From assembly GCA_942493265.1 (NCBI GenBank), contig OW818688.1, positions 2,418,001-2,482,000 of the forward strand: a stretch of 64,000 nt of DNA, read 5' to 3'. The notes below the pieces were generated by a model. It had not been told where the DNA came from and searched no databases. It saw nothing but the letters and a program-made list of their open reading frames with translations. Every line of letters starts with the position of its first letter. The first letter of the stretch is position 1. The position numbers were made by a program, and so were the translations under genes. This document shows positions 8,376 through 16,478 of the stretch, one piece after another. Source of the DNA: UBA12481 sp942493265 (GTDB taxonomy: Bacteria; Bacteroidota; Bacteroidia; Bacteroidales; UBA12481).

Positions 8376-9257
8376 ATGGAATCAAATTTTATTTATTACC
8401 TCATCGGTGCAGTCGTACTCCTTTTCCTGTTATCAGGAATCCGCATTATCCGCCCAACCCACAAAGGCTTAATAGAGAGGCTTGGAAAGTATCATCATTT
8501 TGCCAGCCCGGGATTTAACTGGATTATTCCCGTTATCGACAAACTGTATCAGGTCAACGTTACTGAACAAATGGTTGATGCTGAGCCGCAGGAAATTATT
8601 ACCAATGATAACCTGAATGCCCGGGTTGATGCTCAGGTTTATTTCAGAGTGAAGGATGATGAGACCAGTGTGAAAAATTCACTGTACAATGTCAATAATT
8701 ATAAATGGCAGATCGTGAACCTGGCCCGCACCACACTGAGAAATATTATTGGAACACTAACCCTGAAATCAGCTAACAGCGAGCGCGGAAAAATTAATTC
8801 CGAATTGCACCGGACTTTGCTGGAGGAGACTGCCAGCTGGGGAATCGATATTGTCCGTACTGAATTAAAGGAGATCGACCCGCCAAAGGATGTTCAGGAA
8901 ACGATGAATAAGGTTGTTAAGGCTGAAAACGAAAAAATCGCCGCAATCGACTATGCCACTGCCCGTGAAACGGTAGCCGACGGTGAAAAACGAGCCAAGA
9001 TCAAGGAAGCTGAAGGTTATAAGCAGGCCAAAATCTTACATGCTGAAGGAGAAGCCGGCGCCATCAAGCTCGTTAACGAGGCTGCCGATAAATATTTTAC
9101 CGGTAATGCCCAGCTGCTCCGCAAGCTGGAAGCCATGGAGGCCTGTCTGAAAGAAAATGCCAAGATCGTTGTTCCGGAAGGTTCTGAACTGATCAACGTG
9201 ATCGGTGACCTCGCTGGCGTGCTTCCGCTTAAGAAGAAGGAAGAGAAAACGGCATGA
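8376..9257 (+). CDS. SPFH/band-7 (stomatin-like) membrane protein
   Basis: This 293-residue protein has one N-terminal transmembrane helix (about residues 6-24), then the band-7 domain beginning IIRPTHKGLIERLGKYHHFASPG and extending to about residue 190. A long Ala/Glu/Lys-rich coiled-coil follows (KVVKAENEKIAAIDYATARE onward), and the protein has a charged C-terminus. Slipin/stomatin proteins form ring-like oligomers in the membrane and organise proteases or lipid domains. The usual NfeD partner gene is not adjacent. The gene stands alone on the plus strand between minus-strand genes. The family call is secure; partner and exact role are unknown. Confidence 0.92.
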   Translation: MESNFIYYLIGAVVLLFLLSGIRIIRPTHKGLIERLGKYHHFASPGFNWIIPVIDKLYQVNVTEQMVDAEPQEIITNDNLNARVDAQVYFRVKDDETSVKNSLYNVNNYKWQIVNLARTTLRNIIGTLTLKSANSERGKINSELHRTLLEETASWGIDIVRTELKEIDPPKDVQETMNKVVKAENEKIAAIDYATARETVADGEKRAKIKEAEGYKQAKILHAEGEAGAIKLVNEAADKYFTGNAQLLRKLEAMEACLKENAKIVVPEGSELINVIGDLAGVLPLKKKEEKTA

Positions 9258-9310
9258 GAAGGTTAAGAACGTAAAGAACGTAAAGATTGTAAAGAATGGT
9301 AAGAGGGTGA
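9258..9310. repeat. Imperfect tandem repeat (GTAAAGAAC-like)
   Basis: Directly after the SPFH gene stop, a purine-rich unit close to AACGTAAAG recurs about five times with single-base changes. It is non-coding and sits between convergent genes. It resembles the low-complexity spacers seen elsewhere in the window. Confidence 0.6.
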
Positions 9311-9332
9311 AGAACGGAGGTTCTTTGCCCTC

Positions 9333-10697
9333 TTAACGTATCAGGTAAAGCGAGGTTTGGTTTCCGTCAACCCATTTGCATCCCGATTGGGTGAAAACAC
9401 CCTGCTCTTCATAACTGATTACAACCTCCATATTGTTCCATTCCGGGACAGTTGTGGTGGAGCTGAATTCAATGGCATATACCGTATTCAGGTGAAGGGG
9501 ATATTGCATGATGGCAGGCATCTCCTCGGCTACGGCCTTCACCGCACGGGCATCAATGGTGGTGCCGGCATCATGCCCGTAATATCCGATTGGATGGGTA
9601 TAAATCAATGGCTTTAACCCTTCAGCAGTGCCTTTTCGCATGGCATTGTCACTTATCTGCTGACCGGTAAGACCTTCCTTAAACTCTCCCATGAAAATAT
9701 CTGCCATACGCACGGCGTGACCCAGGGCAAGTTTCAATCCCTCGGGTGCATCCTGTTCGCCCGGCAAACATACATAAGCATGCCATTGCATATCCGTACA
9801 TAAGCGTAAATACCTGATTCCTACATCACAATGGAGAAGATCCCCCTTTCTGATGATGTCCGGCTGATCTTTATAGAGTTCATCCAATGCCGGATTTCTT
9901 TGTATTGAAATGGAGGGCTCAAACCAGGTATCCAGTCCGAGCATCGTTATCCGGTCGCGTATCCACCATTCAACATCCTGTGTGGCGGTAACGCCCGGAG
10001 TAATCACCCCGCTGGAAAAGAATTCCGAAATCAGGTCATGCTCAATAGCGCATAAATGGGAGTAAATATTTAGTTCATCAGGACTTCTGGTCTCCAGCCA
10101 GCCTACACAGATTTTCTCGGCGGATACGAGTCGTTTTGAGTAAACAGAACCGATATTCTGTACCAGCTTTTCTTTCATCGTGGCGCTGAGCCCGTCGGCG
10201 GTACGGAAGGATTCAGAGGAATTGATACCGATCTTTTTGGGATCAAGCTTTTTGATCAGGTCAGCCAGATTCTCAAATTGGGAGCGGTTGCGGTCCGTCC
10301 AGGCAGGCTTATATAGTCCGCCACCTCCGCCGAGTGAATATCGTTCAACCGTTTTATCCCCACCCGGATCAAAGAAAACAAGGATCATGGTTCTGCGGCC
10401 TTGTAAAAGCGGTTCCCCCACAAGGCTCCATAAAAGTGGATCCTCATTGGTCTCCCGGCAGATCGTGAGCCACATGTCAATCCCTTCACGGCGCATCAGT
10501 TCCGGAACAATATGATCGAGCCGCCAGGGCAGCCATTTATTGATCAATTCGGCACGTTCCCGCTCAGGCAGAATCTTGTCGATATGCCTCAACCCCTGCT
10601 CATGCATGGTTTGTGCCCTTAATGCCGGAAACCAGCATAGGCTTAAGAAAATGACAATCACGCCAAGACCTTTTTGGAAGATGGGTTTTGAACTCAT
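9333..10697 (-). CDS. Secreted M24-family metallopeptidase (Xaa-Pro peptidase-like)
   Basis: This 454-residue protein has a signal peptide (to about FPALRAQ, residue 29). Its C-terminal half is a pita-bread fold with the five M24 ligands: Asp in HCDVGIRYLRLCTD (about 290 and 300), His in YTHPIGYYGHDAG (about 370), Glu in AIEFSSTT (about 411) and Glu in ISYEEQG (about 427). The N-terminal half is the creatinase-like domain. Export is unusual for aminopeptidase P, but secreted M24 enzymes are common in this phylum. The enzyme probably trims Pro-containing peptides in the periplasm. It is convergent with the SPFH gene and has no obvious operon partner. Confidence 0.88.
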   Translation of the reverse strand: MSSKPIFQKGLGVIVIFLSLCWFPALRAQTMHEQGLRHIDKILPERERAELINKWLPWRLDHIVPELMRREGIDMWLTICRETNEDPLLWSLVGEPLLQGRRTMILVFFDPGGDKTVERYSLGGGGGLYKPAWTDRNRSQFENLADLIKKLDPKKIGINSSESFRTADGLSATMKEKLVQNIGSVYSKRLVSAEKICVGWLETRSPDELNIYSHLCAIEHDLISEFFSSGVITPGVTATQDVEWWIRDRITMLGLDTWFEPSISIQRNPALDELYKDQPDIIRKGDLLHCDVGIRYLRLCTDMQWHAYVCLPGEQDAPEGLKLALGHAVRMADIFMGEFKEGLTGQQISDNAMRKGTAEGLKPLIYTHPIGYYGHDAGTTIDARAVKAVAEEMPAIMQYPLHLNTVYAIEFSSTTTVPEWNNMEVVISYEEQGVFTQSGCKWVDGNQTSLYLIR

Positions 10698-10860
10698 ATT
10701 ATTCAGATTCAGGTTACACCCCTAAATTACATTTTTTCAACTACGATGATCTTGTTTGATGATTATTGAGGGGGTGAAAGTTATAGTCCCTTGGTGTGCG
10801 GTTAAATCATTCTGCCCCAGAATGAATAACCCGAACAGTTATTGCAGGTCAGACTAAAAC

Positions 10861-10923
10861 CTCACGCAAAGACGCAAAGACGCAAATTGGTTCGGTTCTA
10901 TAGCGTCTTTGCGTCCTTGCGCG
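10861..10923. repeat. Imperfect inverted repeat of GACGCAAA units
   Basis: The left arm (10861-10883) has the unit GACGCAAA repeated. The right arm (10903-10923) is close to its reverse complement, leaving a loop of about 20 bases. As RNA it would form a long hairpin followed by an A-rich stretch. Elements of this wording occur in spacers of many Bacteroidota genomes. Confidence 0.7.
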
Positions 10924-11010
10924 AAAAAAAAGTTAAATAAAAGAATCGAAGTCAAGGATTTAATTTTGACTATAAGTTACTGGGAAATATTGGGGTACAT
11001 AAAGATTCTA

Positions 11011-11100
11011 CTCTGTGGTTCTCGAGTCGAATCTCTGTGGCTCTCCGTGTCAGTTCTTATGTTACACAGAGCACCACAGAGATTTCACAGAGCGCCAGAG
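11011..11100. repeat. Imperfect inverted repeat of CTCTGTGG units
   Basis: The left arm at 11011-11051 carries CTCTGTGGTTCTC and CTCTGTGGCTCTC. The right arm at 11064-11100 carries the complementary ACACAGAGCACCACAGAG and TTCACAGAG. The arms are about 37-41 bases long with a short loop. This is a dispersed-repeat type, not a gene. Confidence 0.7.
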
Positions 11101-11137
11101 AGAAAAAATTGATTCACCATCCACCTCCAATCTTCCC

Positions 11138-11205
11138 TCGGAGAAGTGTCATCCCGGCGAAAGCCGGGACGGGACCGGCTGGCTTTAACGAGGACCCCTG
11201 AGTGC
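11138..11205. repeat. Dispersed palindromic repeat, copy A (GTCATCCC type)
   Basis: The core GTCATCCCGGCGAAAGCCGG forms a short hairpin. The flanks CTCGGAGAAGT and TTTAACGAGG also occur, with small changes, around the copy near 26461-26520, so the repeated unit is longer than the palindrome. This copy lies just beyond the 3' end of the minus-strand carboxyltransferase gene. Confidence 0.75.
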
Positions 11206-11223
11206 CTCTCCTCCCCCCCCCCA

Positions 11224-12921
11224 TCACGTCAGCAACGCCAGCCCCTTCATCAACCTGTTGTACTTCTCTTCAGGCGTCATTGCAATATAGAGGGCCTGCG
11301 CCTCTTCATGCTGACGCTGTTTCTCGCGCTGTGCTGCCAGCTTCCTCTCCATCACAAAGCGCTGGATCCGGTCGTTTAAAAACTTGGTCGCCACATTTGG
11401 GAAAAGCTCCAGTAGCAGCTCCTCTTTTTCATTGTTGGCCAGGTGATAATTTTCACCCATTTCAGGGAATTCCGGATTTGGCTGCTTTTCATAACCGGCG
11501 GTGTTGAAAGGGATCTCTTCCCGCGTGCCGGCGATCTTCAGTCTGAACTCCGGATCAATCGGAATCGGCGTTTTTCCGTATTGTCCTTTTACCAGGTTGA
11601 TGAACTGACTGGAATTATTGGTGTAAAAGGGTTTGCCATTGTTTTCATCAATCACGCAATTAACCGCCTGAGCGCCAACGATCTGACTGGTAGGGGTAAC
11701 CAGAGGCGGACAACCTGCCGCGAGCCTTACTGTAGGGATAACTTCCAGCACCCGGGGCAACAGATGCTCCTGCTGCAATTGCTTTAACTGAGATAGCATA
11801 TTGGTATACATTCCGCCGGGAATCTCAGCAAATTTAACCTTCTCATCAGGTTCAGGAAAATTGAAGTACCGCTCGATCTTCTGACAAACTTCCTGCAGCT
11901 GGCTGGTTTTCTCAGACTGGGCTAAAGTGATCGCTTCATCAAATAATTGATCGATTTCAACAGGCAAAGTGTCTGTAATGATATTAAAATCAATAGGATA
12001 GACCTTATAACTATCGATTTCGGCCATTTCCAGACGGATTTTCTTCAAAACGGCATTGATTTCAACAACCGCTTCCAGGTCAACCCCGGTTTCGATATCC
12101 ATTTTGTTGCAGAAAAGCTGGATCAGTTCAAAAGCCGGTGCTGCCGGCCCGCCGGCAAAGTTCATGATCGCTGTATCCAGAATATCAACCCCGTTCACAA
12201 TGGCCATCAGGGCTGCGCTTAAACCGTATCCCGGAGTGCAGTGGGTATGGAAATCAATCGGAACCTTAACGCTCTGCTTGAAAGCCCTTACGAGTTCCCC
12301 TGATTTTTCAGGGGTGATGAGCCCGGCCATATCCTTTATCGTAATCATGTCGGCACCCATGGCCTCAAGGTCGATAGCCATGTTCACAAAGTATTCGGTG
12401 GTGAAAATCTCTTCCGGAAGTTTTTTGCCTTTCAGAAACGCCTGTACCTTTTCTTTTCTGGAAAACTTGGGGTCAACTGTATAGCAAACCACACAATCGG
12501 CCAATCCGCCGTTTTCCTTTACATATTTTATAGTACTCCTGATGTTCGTGGTATCATTCAAAGCATCGAAGATCCGCATGATGGAAATTCCGGATTGAAT
12601 GGCATTCCGGTTGAATCCTTCAATAACTGATTCAGGATAGGGATTGTATCCAAAAAGGTTCCGGCCGCGTGAAAGAGCGGTGAGGTGCGATACCGTACCG
12701 ATCTCCTTCTTGATTTTTTCAAGCCTGACCCAGGGATCTTCATTCAAAAAACGCATGATGGAATCGGGTACCGCACCGCCCCATACTTCGAGCGCGTAGA
12801 ACCGCGCTTTCCGGTATAATGGCAATAGCCGGTCGACCTGATTCTGATTCATCCGGGTGGCAAAAAGGGATTGCTGCCCGTCACGCATGGTAACATCCCT
12901 GATCAATAAACGACGGCTCAT
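11224..12921 (-). CDS. Biotin-dependent carboxyltransferase subunit (pyruvate carboxylase B / oxaloacetate decarboxylase alpha type) without biotin domain
   Basis: This 565-residue protein has the DRE-TIM-like carboxyltransferase domain. RDVTMRDGQQS is at the N-terminus, MRIFDALND near residue 115, the catalytic Lys in ITIKDMAG near 194 and the metal ligands in DFHTHCTPG near 225. The PycB-type conserved C-terminal region (GGMYTNM) follows. The enzyme moves a carboxyl group between biotin and pyruvate/oxaloacetate. The usual C-terminal biotinyl domain with its MKM motif is absent; the protein ends in an Arg/Glu/Gln-rich helix. A separate biotin carrier must therefore be encoded elsewhere. It stands alone with its own promoter at 12944-12975. 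Whether it acts in anaplerosis or as a sodium-pump subunit cannot be decided here. Confidence 0.88.
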   Translation of the reverse strand: MSRRLLIRDVTMRDGQQSLFATRMNQNQVDRLLPLYRKARFYALEVWGGAVPDSIMRFLNEDPWVRLEKIKKEIGTVSHLTALSRGRNLFGYNPYPESVIEGFNRNAIQSGISIMRIFDALNDTTNIRSTIKYVKENGGLADCVVCYTVDPKFSRKEKVQAFLKGKKLPEEIFTTEYFVNMAIDLEAMGADMITIKDMAGLITPEKSGELVRAFKQSVKVPIDFHTHCTPGYGLSAALMAIVNGVDILDTAIMNFAGGPAAPAFELIQLFCNKMDIETGVDLEAVVEINAVLKKIRLEMAEIDSYKVYPIDFNIITDTLPVEIDQLFDEAITLAQSEKTSQLQEVCQKIERYFNFPEPDEKVKFAEIPGGMYTNMLSQLKQLQQEHLLPRVLEVIPTVRLAAGCPPLVTPTSQIVGAQAVNCVIDENNGKPFYTNNSSQFINLVKGQYGKTPIPIDPEFRLKIAGTREEIPFNTAGYEKQPNPEFPEMGENYHLANNEKEELLLELFPNVATKFLNDRIQRFVMERKLAAQREKQRQHEEAQALYIAMTPEEKYNRLMKGLALLT

Positions 12922-12943
12922 TTTTTTGTGATTTAATTCACAT

Positions 12944-12975
12944 CAAAACTACTGAGTCCGTATGCGTTAGGCAAT
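12944..12975 (-). promoter_or_regulatory. Bacteroidota-type promoter of the carboxyltransferase gene
   Basis: On the minus strand ATTG (12972-12975) is followed after 20 bases by TAGTTTTG (12944-12951), a full match to TAnnTTTG. The ATG is 20 bases further on. Confidence 0.65.
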
Positions 12976-12986
12976 GATAAAAGACA

Positions 12987-13018
12987 TAAAAACCCCGTAG
13001 TTTATTGAAACTACGGGG
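12987..13018 (-). terminator. Rho-independent terminator after the DPP-like peptidase operon
   Basis: A perfect 11-base stem (CCCCGTAGTTT at 12993-13003 and its complement at 13008-13018) with a 4-base loop is followed on the minus strand by a T-run. It lies downstream of the minus-strand peptidase gene that ends at 13077, so it should end the rhaB-xylB-xylA-peptidase transcript. Confidence 0.9.
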
Positions 13019-13076
13019 CTTTATTGCGGCGACAGATTATTGCGGTCGGTTGACCGTGCACAGTTTTTATTTGTCC

Positions 13077-15149
13077 CTACTTGCCGAAAAATTCCTTCAG
13101 CCAGAATTTATTCTGCAGATCCCTTACATGCTGCGCTTTCGCACCGCCCCAGCCATGACGGCCATTGGGATACATCATGAATTGAAATTCTTTGTTCAGG
13201 TCCTGCAATTTGCTGATCAGCTGTATACTGTTCTGCATGTGTACGTTATCGTCCATTTCGCCGTGAACAATATATAATTTGCCTTTGAGCTTGTCAGCAA
13301 AATTCATGGCCGTTCCATTCTTGTACCCTTCCGGATTCTGTTTTGGGGTATCCATAAACCGTTCGGTATAAACATTGTCATATAGACCCCAGTCGGTCAC
13401 GCTGTAAAGTGCCATGCCATGCGTCCAGTAATCGGCTCCTGCAGTAAGTGCCAGACAGGTGGTATATCCGCCATAGGATCCACCGGTAATACCCATTTTG
13501 GTGCCGTCAACAAAAGGCTTGGCTCGCAACCATTTAACTGCCTCAGCGTAATCAATCATTTCCCATTTCCCGAGATTGCGCCACATATAATCGATCCCTT
13601 TTTTGCCAAACTGACCGGAAGCCCGGTGGTCAACATTGATGGTGATGATTCCGTTCTGGGCATACCAGCTGGGATTGTTCCCCGCAAATGAATTCCTGAC
13701 TCCTCCGGCATCCGGACCGCCATAGATGGTGAAGACGACCGGATATTTTTTGGCCGGATCAAAATTCACCGGATAAATGATCACCGCGGGTAACTGGAAT
13801 CCGTCGGTACTCGGGATCCGGACATATTCACCACGCTGATGTTTTGCCGGATCAAATTCGGATTTGGTTTCACTCAACAGTTTAACAAGCTTTCCATCTT
13901 TGTTCCGCAATTCTTTACGGCCCGGAACGGTCACGCTGCTCCAGCTGTCAATCAGATAAGATCCTCCGGGTGACAGAGTGGCCATATGTGAACCCGCTCC
14001 TTCAGTAAGTTGAACAAGACCCGTACCATCCAGTTTAACGCTGAAGAAATGGTTCTCGGTAGATTCCGGGCGTCCGGTGAAGTATACGATGCCTTTTTCT
14101 TCATCTATTTTACTCACACCGCCAACCCTCCATTTTACATTGGTCAGATGTGCCAGCTGCTTGCCGGTCCAGTCGTGATAATATAGATTGTGCCAGTCAT
14201 TCCGGTAGCTGTTTACAATAAACCCGGTGCCATTATCCAGCACATGAATGTCTTCGAAAAAGTCCACCCAGGTGGTCCGCTCTTCATCGTAAATCTTCTT
14301 TAAGTCGCCTGTTTCCGGAGTAACCATATAAAATTCCATGTGATTCTGATCGCGGTTCAAAACCTGGATCATCATCTCCCTGGAATCAGGTTTCCACGAT
14401 GGCCATGCAATATACTGATCAACATTGTAATCGAATTTTGCCCAGGTAAGCTTCCCTGTTTCCAGGTCGGCAAATCCAAGTTTTACCTTCGGATTCGGAT
14501 CGCCGGGAACCGGATAACGGGTATATTCGGGGGCTCCGTGCAAACTGTCGCCCCTCATTAAGATATATAGCGGCACCTCTGTATCATCAAATCGCAGGAA
14601 CGATACTTTTTTACTGTCGGGTGACCACCAGAATGCACAATACTGTGACCCGCGTCCAAGGATTTCTTCATAATATACCCAGGATGCATATCCGTTGTAT
14701 ATCAGGTTGGTACCGTCGGTTGTGAGCCTGCGTTCCAGGTTGGTCGTCAGATCAATGACATAAAGATCGTTGTCGCGGGTAAAAGCAACCCTTTTCTGAT
14801 CGGGGGATAAACGGGGGTTTACCTCTTTACCGGGATTGGCAGTTATCTGCCTCGATGGAGCAGTAGTTCCATCGTTATAATATAATTCGCCGTCCTTAAC
14901 GATGACGCTTACTCTCGGAGCGGCTACCGTTTCAGTTTTGGCAATAAGAGGCTTAGCCTTTCCGGTAAGCACATCAACACTCATTTTTACATCCTTGCCA
15001 TCTTTACCTTTCTGCATTTCAACATAATGGGTATCATCAACCCACTGCGTACCGCCGCCACGGCCGCCAAACTGTCCGAAAACCATGCCCGGTATGATAA
15101 GTCCGCCAACGAGCAGCGCTAATAACAGGTTTACTTTTTTAATTTTCAT
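13077..15149 (-). CDS. S9 family peptidase, dipeptidyl-peptidase IV-like
   Basis: This 690-residue exported protein has a signal peptide (about residues 1-25), a Gly-rich stretch, an eight-bladed-propeller type N-terminal region and a C-terminal alpha/beta-hydrolase. The catalytic triad is visible as Ser in GGSYGGYTT (about 559), Asp in GEMDDNVH (about 632) and His in NGRHGWGG (about 665). The Glu pair in VYYEEILGRG corresponds to the DPP-IV motif that binds the substrate N-terminus. It should remove Xaa-Pro dipeptides in the periplasm. Its start overlaps the xylA stop (ATGA), an odd pairing of a peptidase with sugar catabolism. The terminator at 12987-13018 follows it. Confidence 0.9.
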   Translation of the reverse strand: MKIKKVNLLLALLVGGLIIPGMVFGQFGGRGGGTQWVDDTHYVEMQKGKDGKDVKMSVDVLTGKAKPLIAKTETVAAPRVSVIVKDGELYYNDGTTAPSRQITANPGKEVNPRLSPDQKRVAFTRDNDLYVIDLTTNLERRLTTDGTNLIYNGYASWVYYEEILGRGSQYCAFWWSPDSKKVSFLRFDDTEVPLYILMRGDSLHGAPEYTRYPVPGDPNPKVKLGFADLETGKLTWAKFDYNVDQYIAWPSWKPDSREMMIQVLNRDQNHMEFYMVTPETGDLKKIYDEERTTWVDFFEDIHVLDNGTGFIVNSYRNDWHNLYYHDWTGKQLAHLTNVKWRVGGVSKIDEEKGIVYFTGRPESTENHFFSVKLDGTGLVQLTEGAGSHMATLSPGGSYLIDSWSSVTVPGRKELRNKDGKLVKLLSETKSEFDPAKHQRGEYVRIPSTDGFQLPAVIIYPVNFDPAKKYPVVFTIYGGPDAGGVRNSFAGNNPSWYAQNGIITINVDHRASGQFGKKGIDYMWRNLGKWEMIDYAEAVKWLRAKPFVDGTKMGITGGSYGGYTTCLALTAGADYWTHGMALYSVTDWGLYDNVYTERFMDTPKQNPEGYKNGTAMNFADKLKGKLYIVHGEMDDNVHMQNSIQLISKLQDLNKEFQFMMYPNGRHGWGGAKAQHVRDLQNKFWLKEFFGK

Positions 15150-16453
15150 ATTGCATTATTAATAATGGATTCAATCAACTCCTGTTTGCCGGATTGGAGT
15201 TCCGGCTCACCTTTTTCAATCGCAAGTGCATGAAGATCCTCGATATTGAGTTCCCCTTTTTCGAATTTAACGGCATCCGGCTCATGGAACGAAAGATAGC
15301 GGTTGTCGCGGAAATCATTGATCCGTTTTTCGCTGACGAGCTTGTCGGCAATCAGCAGGGCTCTGGCAAAGGTGTCCATCCCAACAATATGGGCGATGAA
15401 CAGATCTTCCAGGTCGGTTGAGTTCCGCCGGAGTTTGGCGTCAAAATTAAATCCGCCGTTACCGAGACCGCCATACTCAAGAAAAACAATCATCGCTTCA
15501 ATGGCTTCATACAGATTGGTCGGGAAATTATCCGTATCCCAGCCATTCATGGGCTCACCGTGGTTGGCATCAATTCCGCCCAGCATACCGGCATCCGCGG
15601 CAAAGCGGAGTTCATGAGTGAAACTGTGACCCGCCAGGGTGGCATGATTGGCTTCGACATTCAGTTTGAAATCATTTTCCAAACCATATTTATGTAAAAA
15701 TCCGATTACCGTGGAAGCATCAAAATCATACTGATGCAGCGATGGTTCCATCGGCTTGGGTTCGATCAGGTAGGTACCGGTAAAACCGATCTTCCGGCCA
15801 TAATCGCGTGCCATCTGAAGAAAGCGGCCCATATGGTCGAGTTCCTTGGCGGTGTTGGTATTGAGCAGATAGGAGTATCCCTCACGCCCGCCCCAGAATA
15901 CATAATTCTCTCCACCCAGTGCCACTGTGGCATCCATGGCGGCTTTTACCTGAGCACCGGCCTGACAAACCACACTGAAGTCAGGATTTGTAGCCGCACC
16001 ATTCATGTAGCGGGGGTTTGAAAAAAGGTTGGCGGTACCCCAGAGAAGTTTCACTCCGGTATCTGCCTGCTTCCGCAATGCCAGGTCGACCAGGGTTTTC
16101 AGATTTTTTTCCGATTCCTTTACCGAGTTGCCTTCAGGAGCGATATCGCGGTCATGGAAACAATAGTAGGGAATGCTCATTTTTGTCATGAACTCAAAGG
16201 CAGCATCCAACCGGGCTTTTGCATTCTCCATCGGATCAGCTGATACCGCCCACGGGAACTGCCTGGTTCCGGGTCCGAATGGATCACCGCCCGCATTGCA
16301 CATGCTGTGCCAGTAGGCCATGGCAAACCGGAAATGATCTTTCATCGTTTTACCGGCTACCACAAAGTTTTCGTCGTAATATCTGAATGATAAATGATTG
16401 TCACTATCCGGTCCTTCATACCGGATCGGTTCGATGTCGGGAAAGAATTCCAT
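15146..16453 (-). CDS. xylA: Xylose isomerase
   Basis: This 435-residue enzyme has the full class II xylose isomerase signature set: FRYYDE and HFRFAMAYWHSMCNAGGDPFG near the N-terminus, VFWGGREGY, IEPKPMEPSLHQYDFD (about 229-244), EANHATLAGH (about 270) and GGIDANHGEPMNGWDTDNFP (about 294-310). It interconverts D-xylose and D-xylulose using two divalent metals. It lies between xylB (25 bases upstream) and the DPP-like peptidase, whose ATG overlaps its stop. Length and motifs match the family throughout. Confidence 0.97.
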   Translation of the reverse strand: MEFFPDIEPIRYEGPDSDNHLSFRYYDENFVVAGKTMKDHFRFAMAYWHSMCNAGGDPFGPGTRQFPWAVSADPMENAKARLDAAFEFMTKMSIPYYCFHDRDIAPEGNSVKESEKNLKTLVDLALRKQADTGVKLLWGTANLFSNPRYMNGAATNPDFSVVCQAGAQVKAAMDATVALGGENYVFWGGREGYSYLLNTNTAKELDHMGRFLQMARDYGRKIGFTGTYLIEPKPMEPSLHQYDFDASTVIGFLHKYGLENDFKLNVEANHATLAGHSFTHELRFAADAGMLGGIDANHGEPMNGWDTDNFPTNLYEAIEAMIVFLEYGGLGNGGFNFDAKLRRNSTDLEDLFIAHIVGMDTFARALLIADKLVSEKRINDFRDNRYLSFHEPDAVKFEKGELNIEDLHALAIEKGEPELQSGKQELIESIINNAI

Positions 16454-16478
16454 TTGAATTGAGAGTTAAGTGGTGATA

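Larger units (their letters stand above)
10698..11223. other. Repeat-filled 526-base intergenic region without a gene
   Basis: No credible protein or RNA gene is visible; the one short plus-strand frame here is made of repeat sequence. The region holds three separate repeat structures, listed individually, and a run of ten C at 11213-11222 just beyond the stop of the carboxyltransferase gene. The first 160 bases next to the M24 gene probably contain its promoter, but I could not find a convincing one. Confidence 0.7.

Noticed and set aside
10909..11507. Short plus-strand frames in and after the repeat-filled spacer
   Set aside because: They are built from palindromic repeat sequence or lie opposite the carboxyltransferase gene; no protein features.
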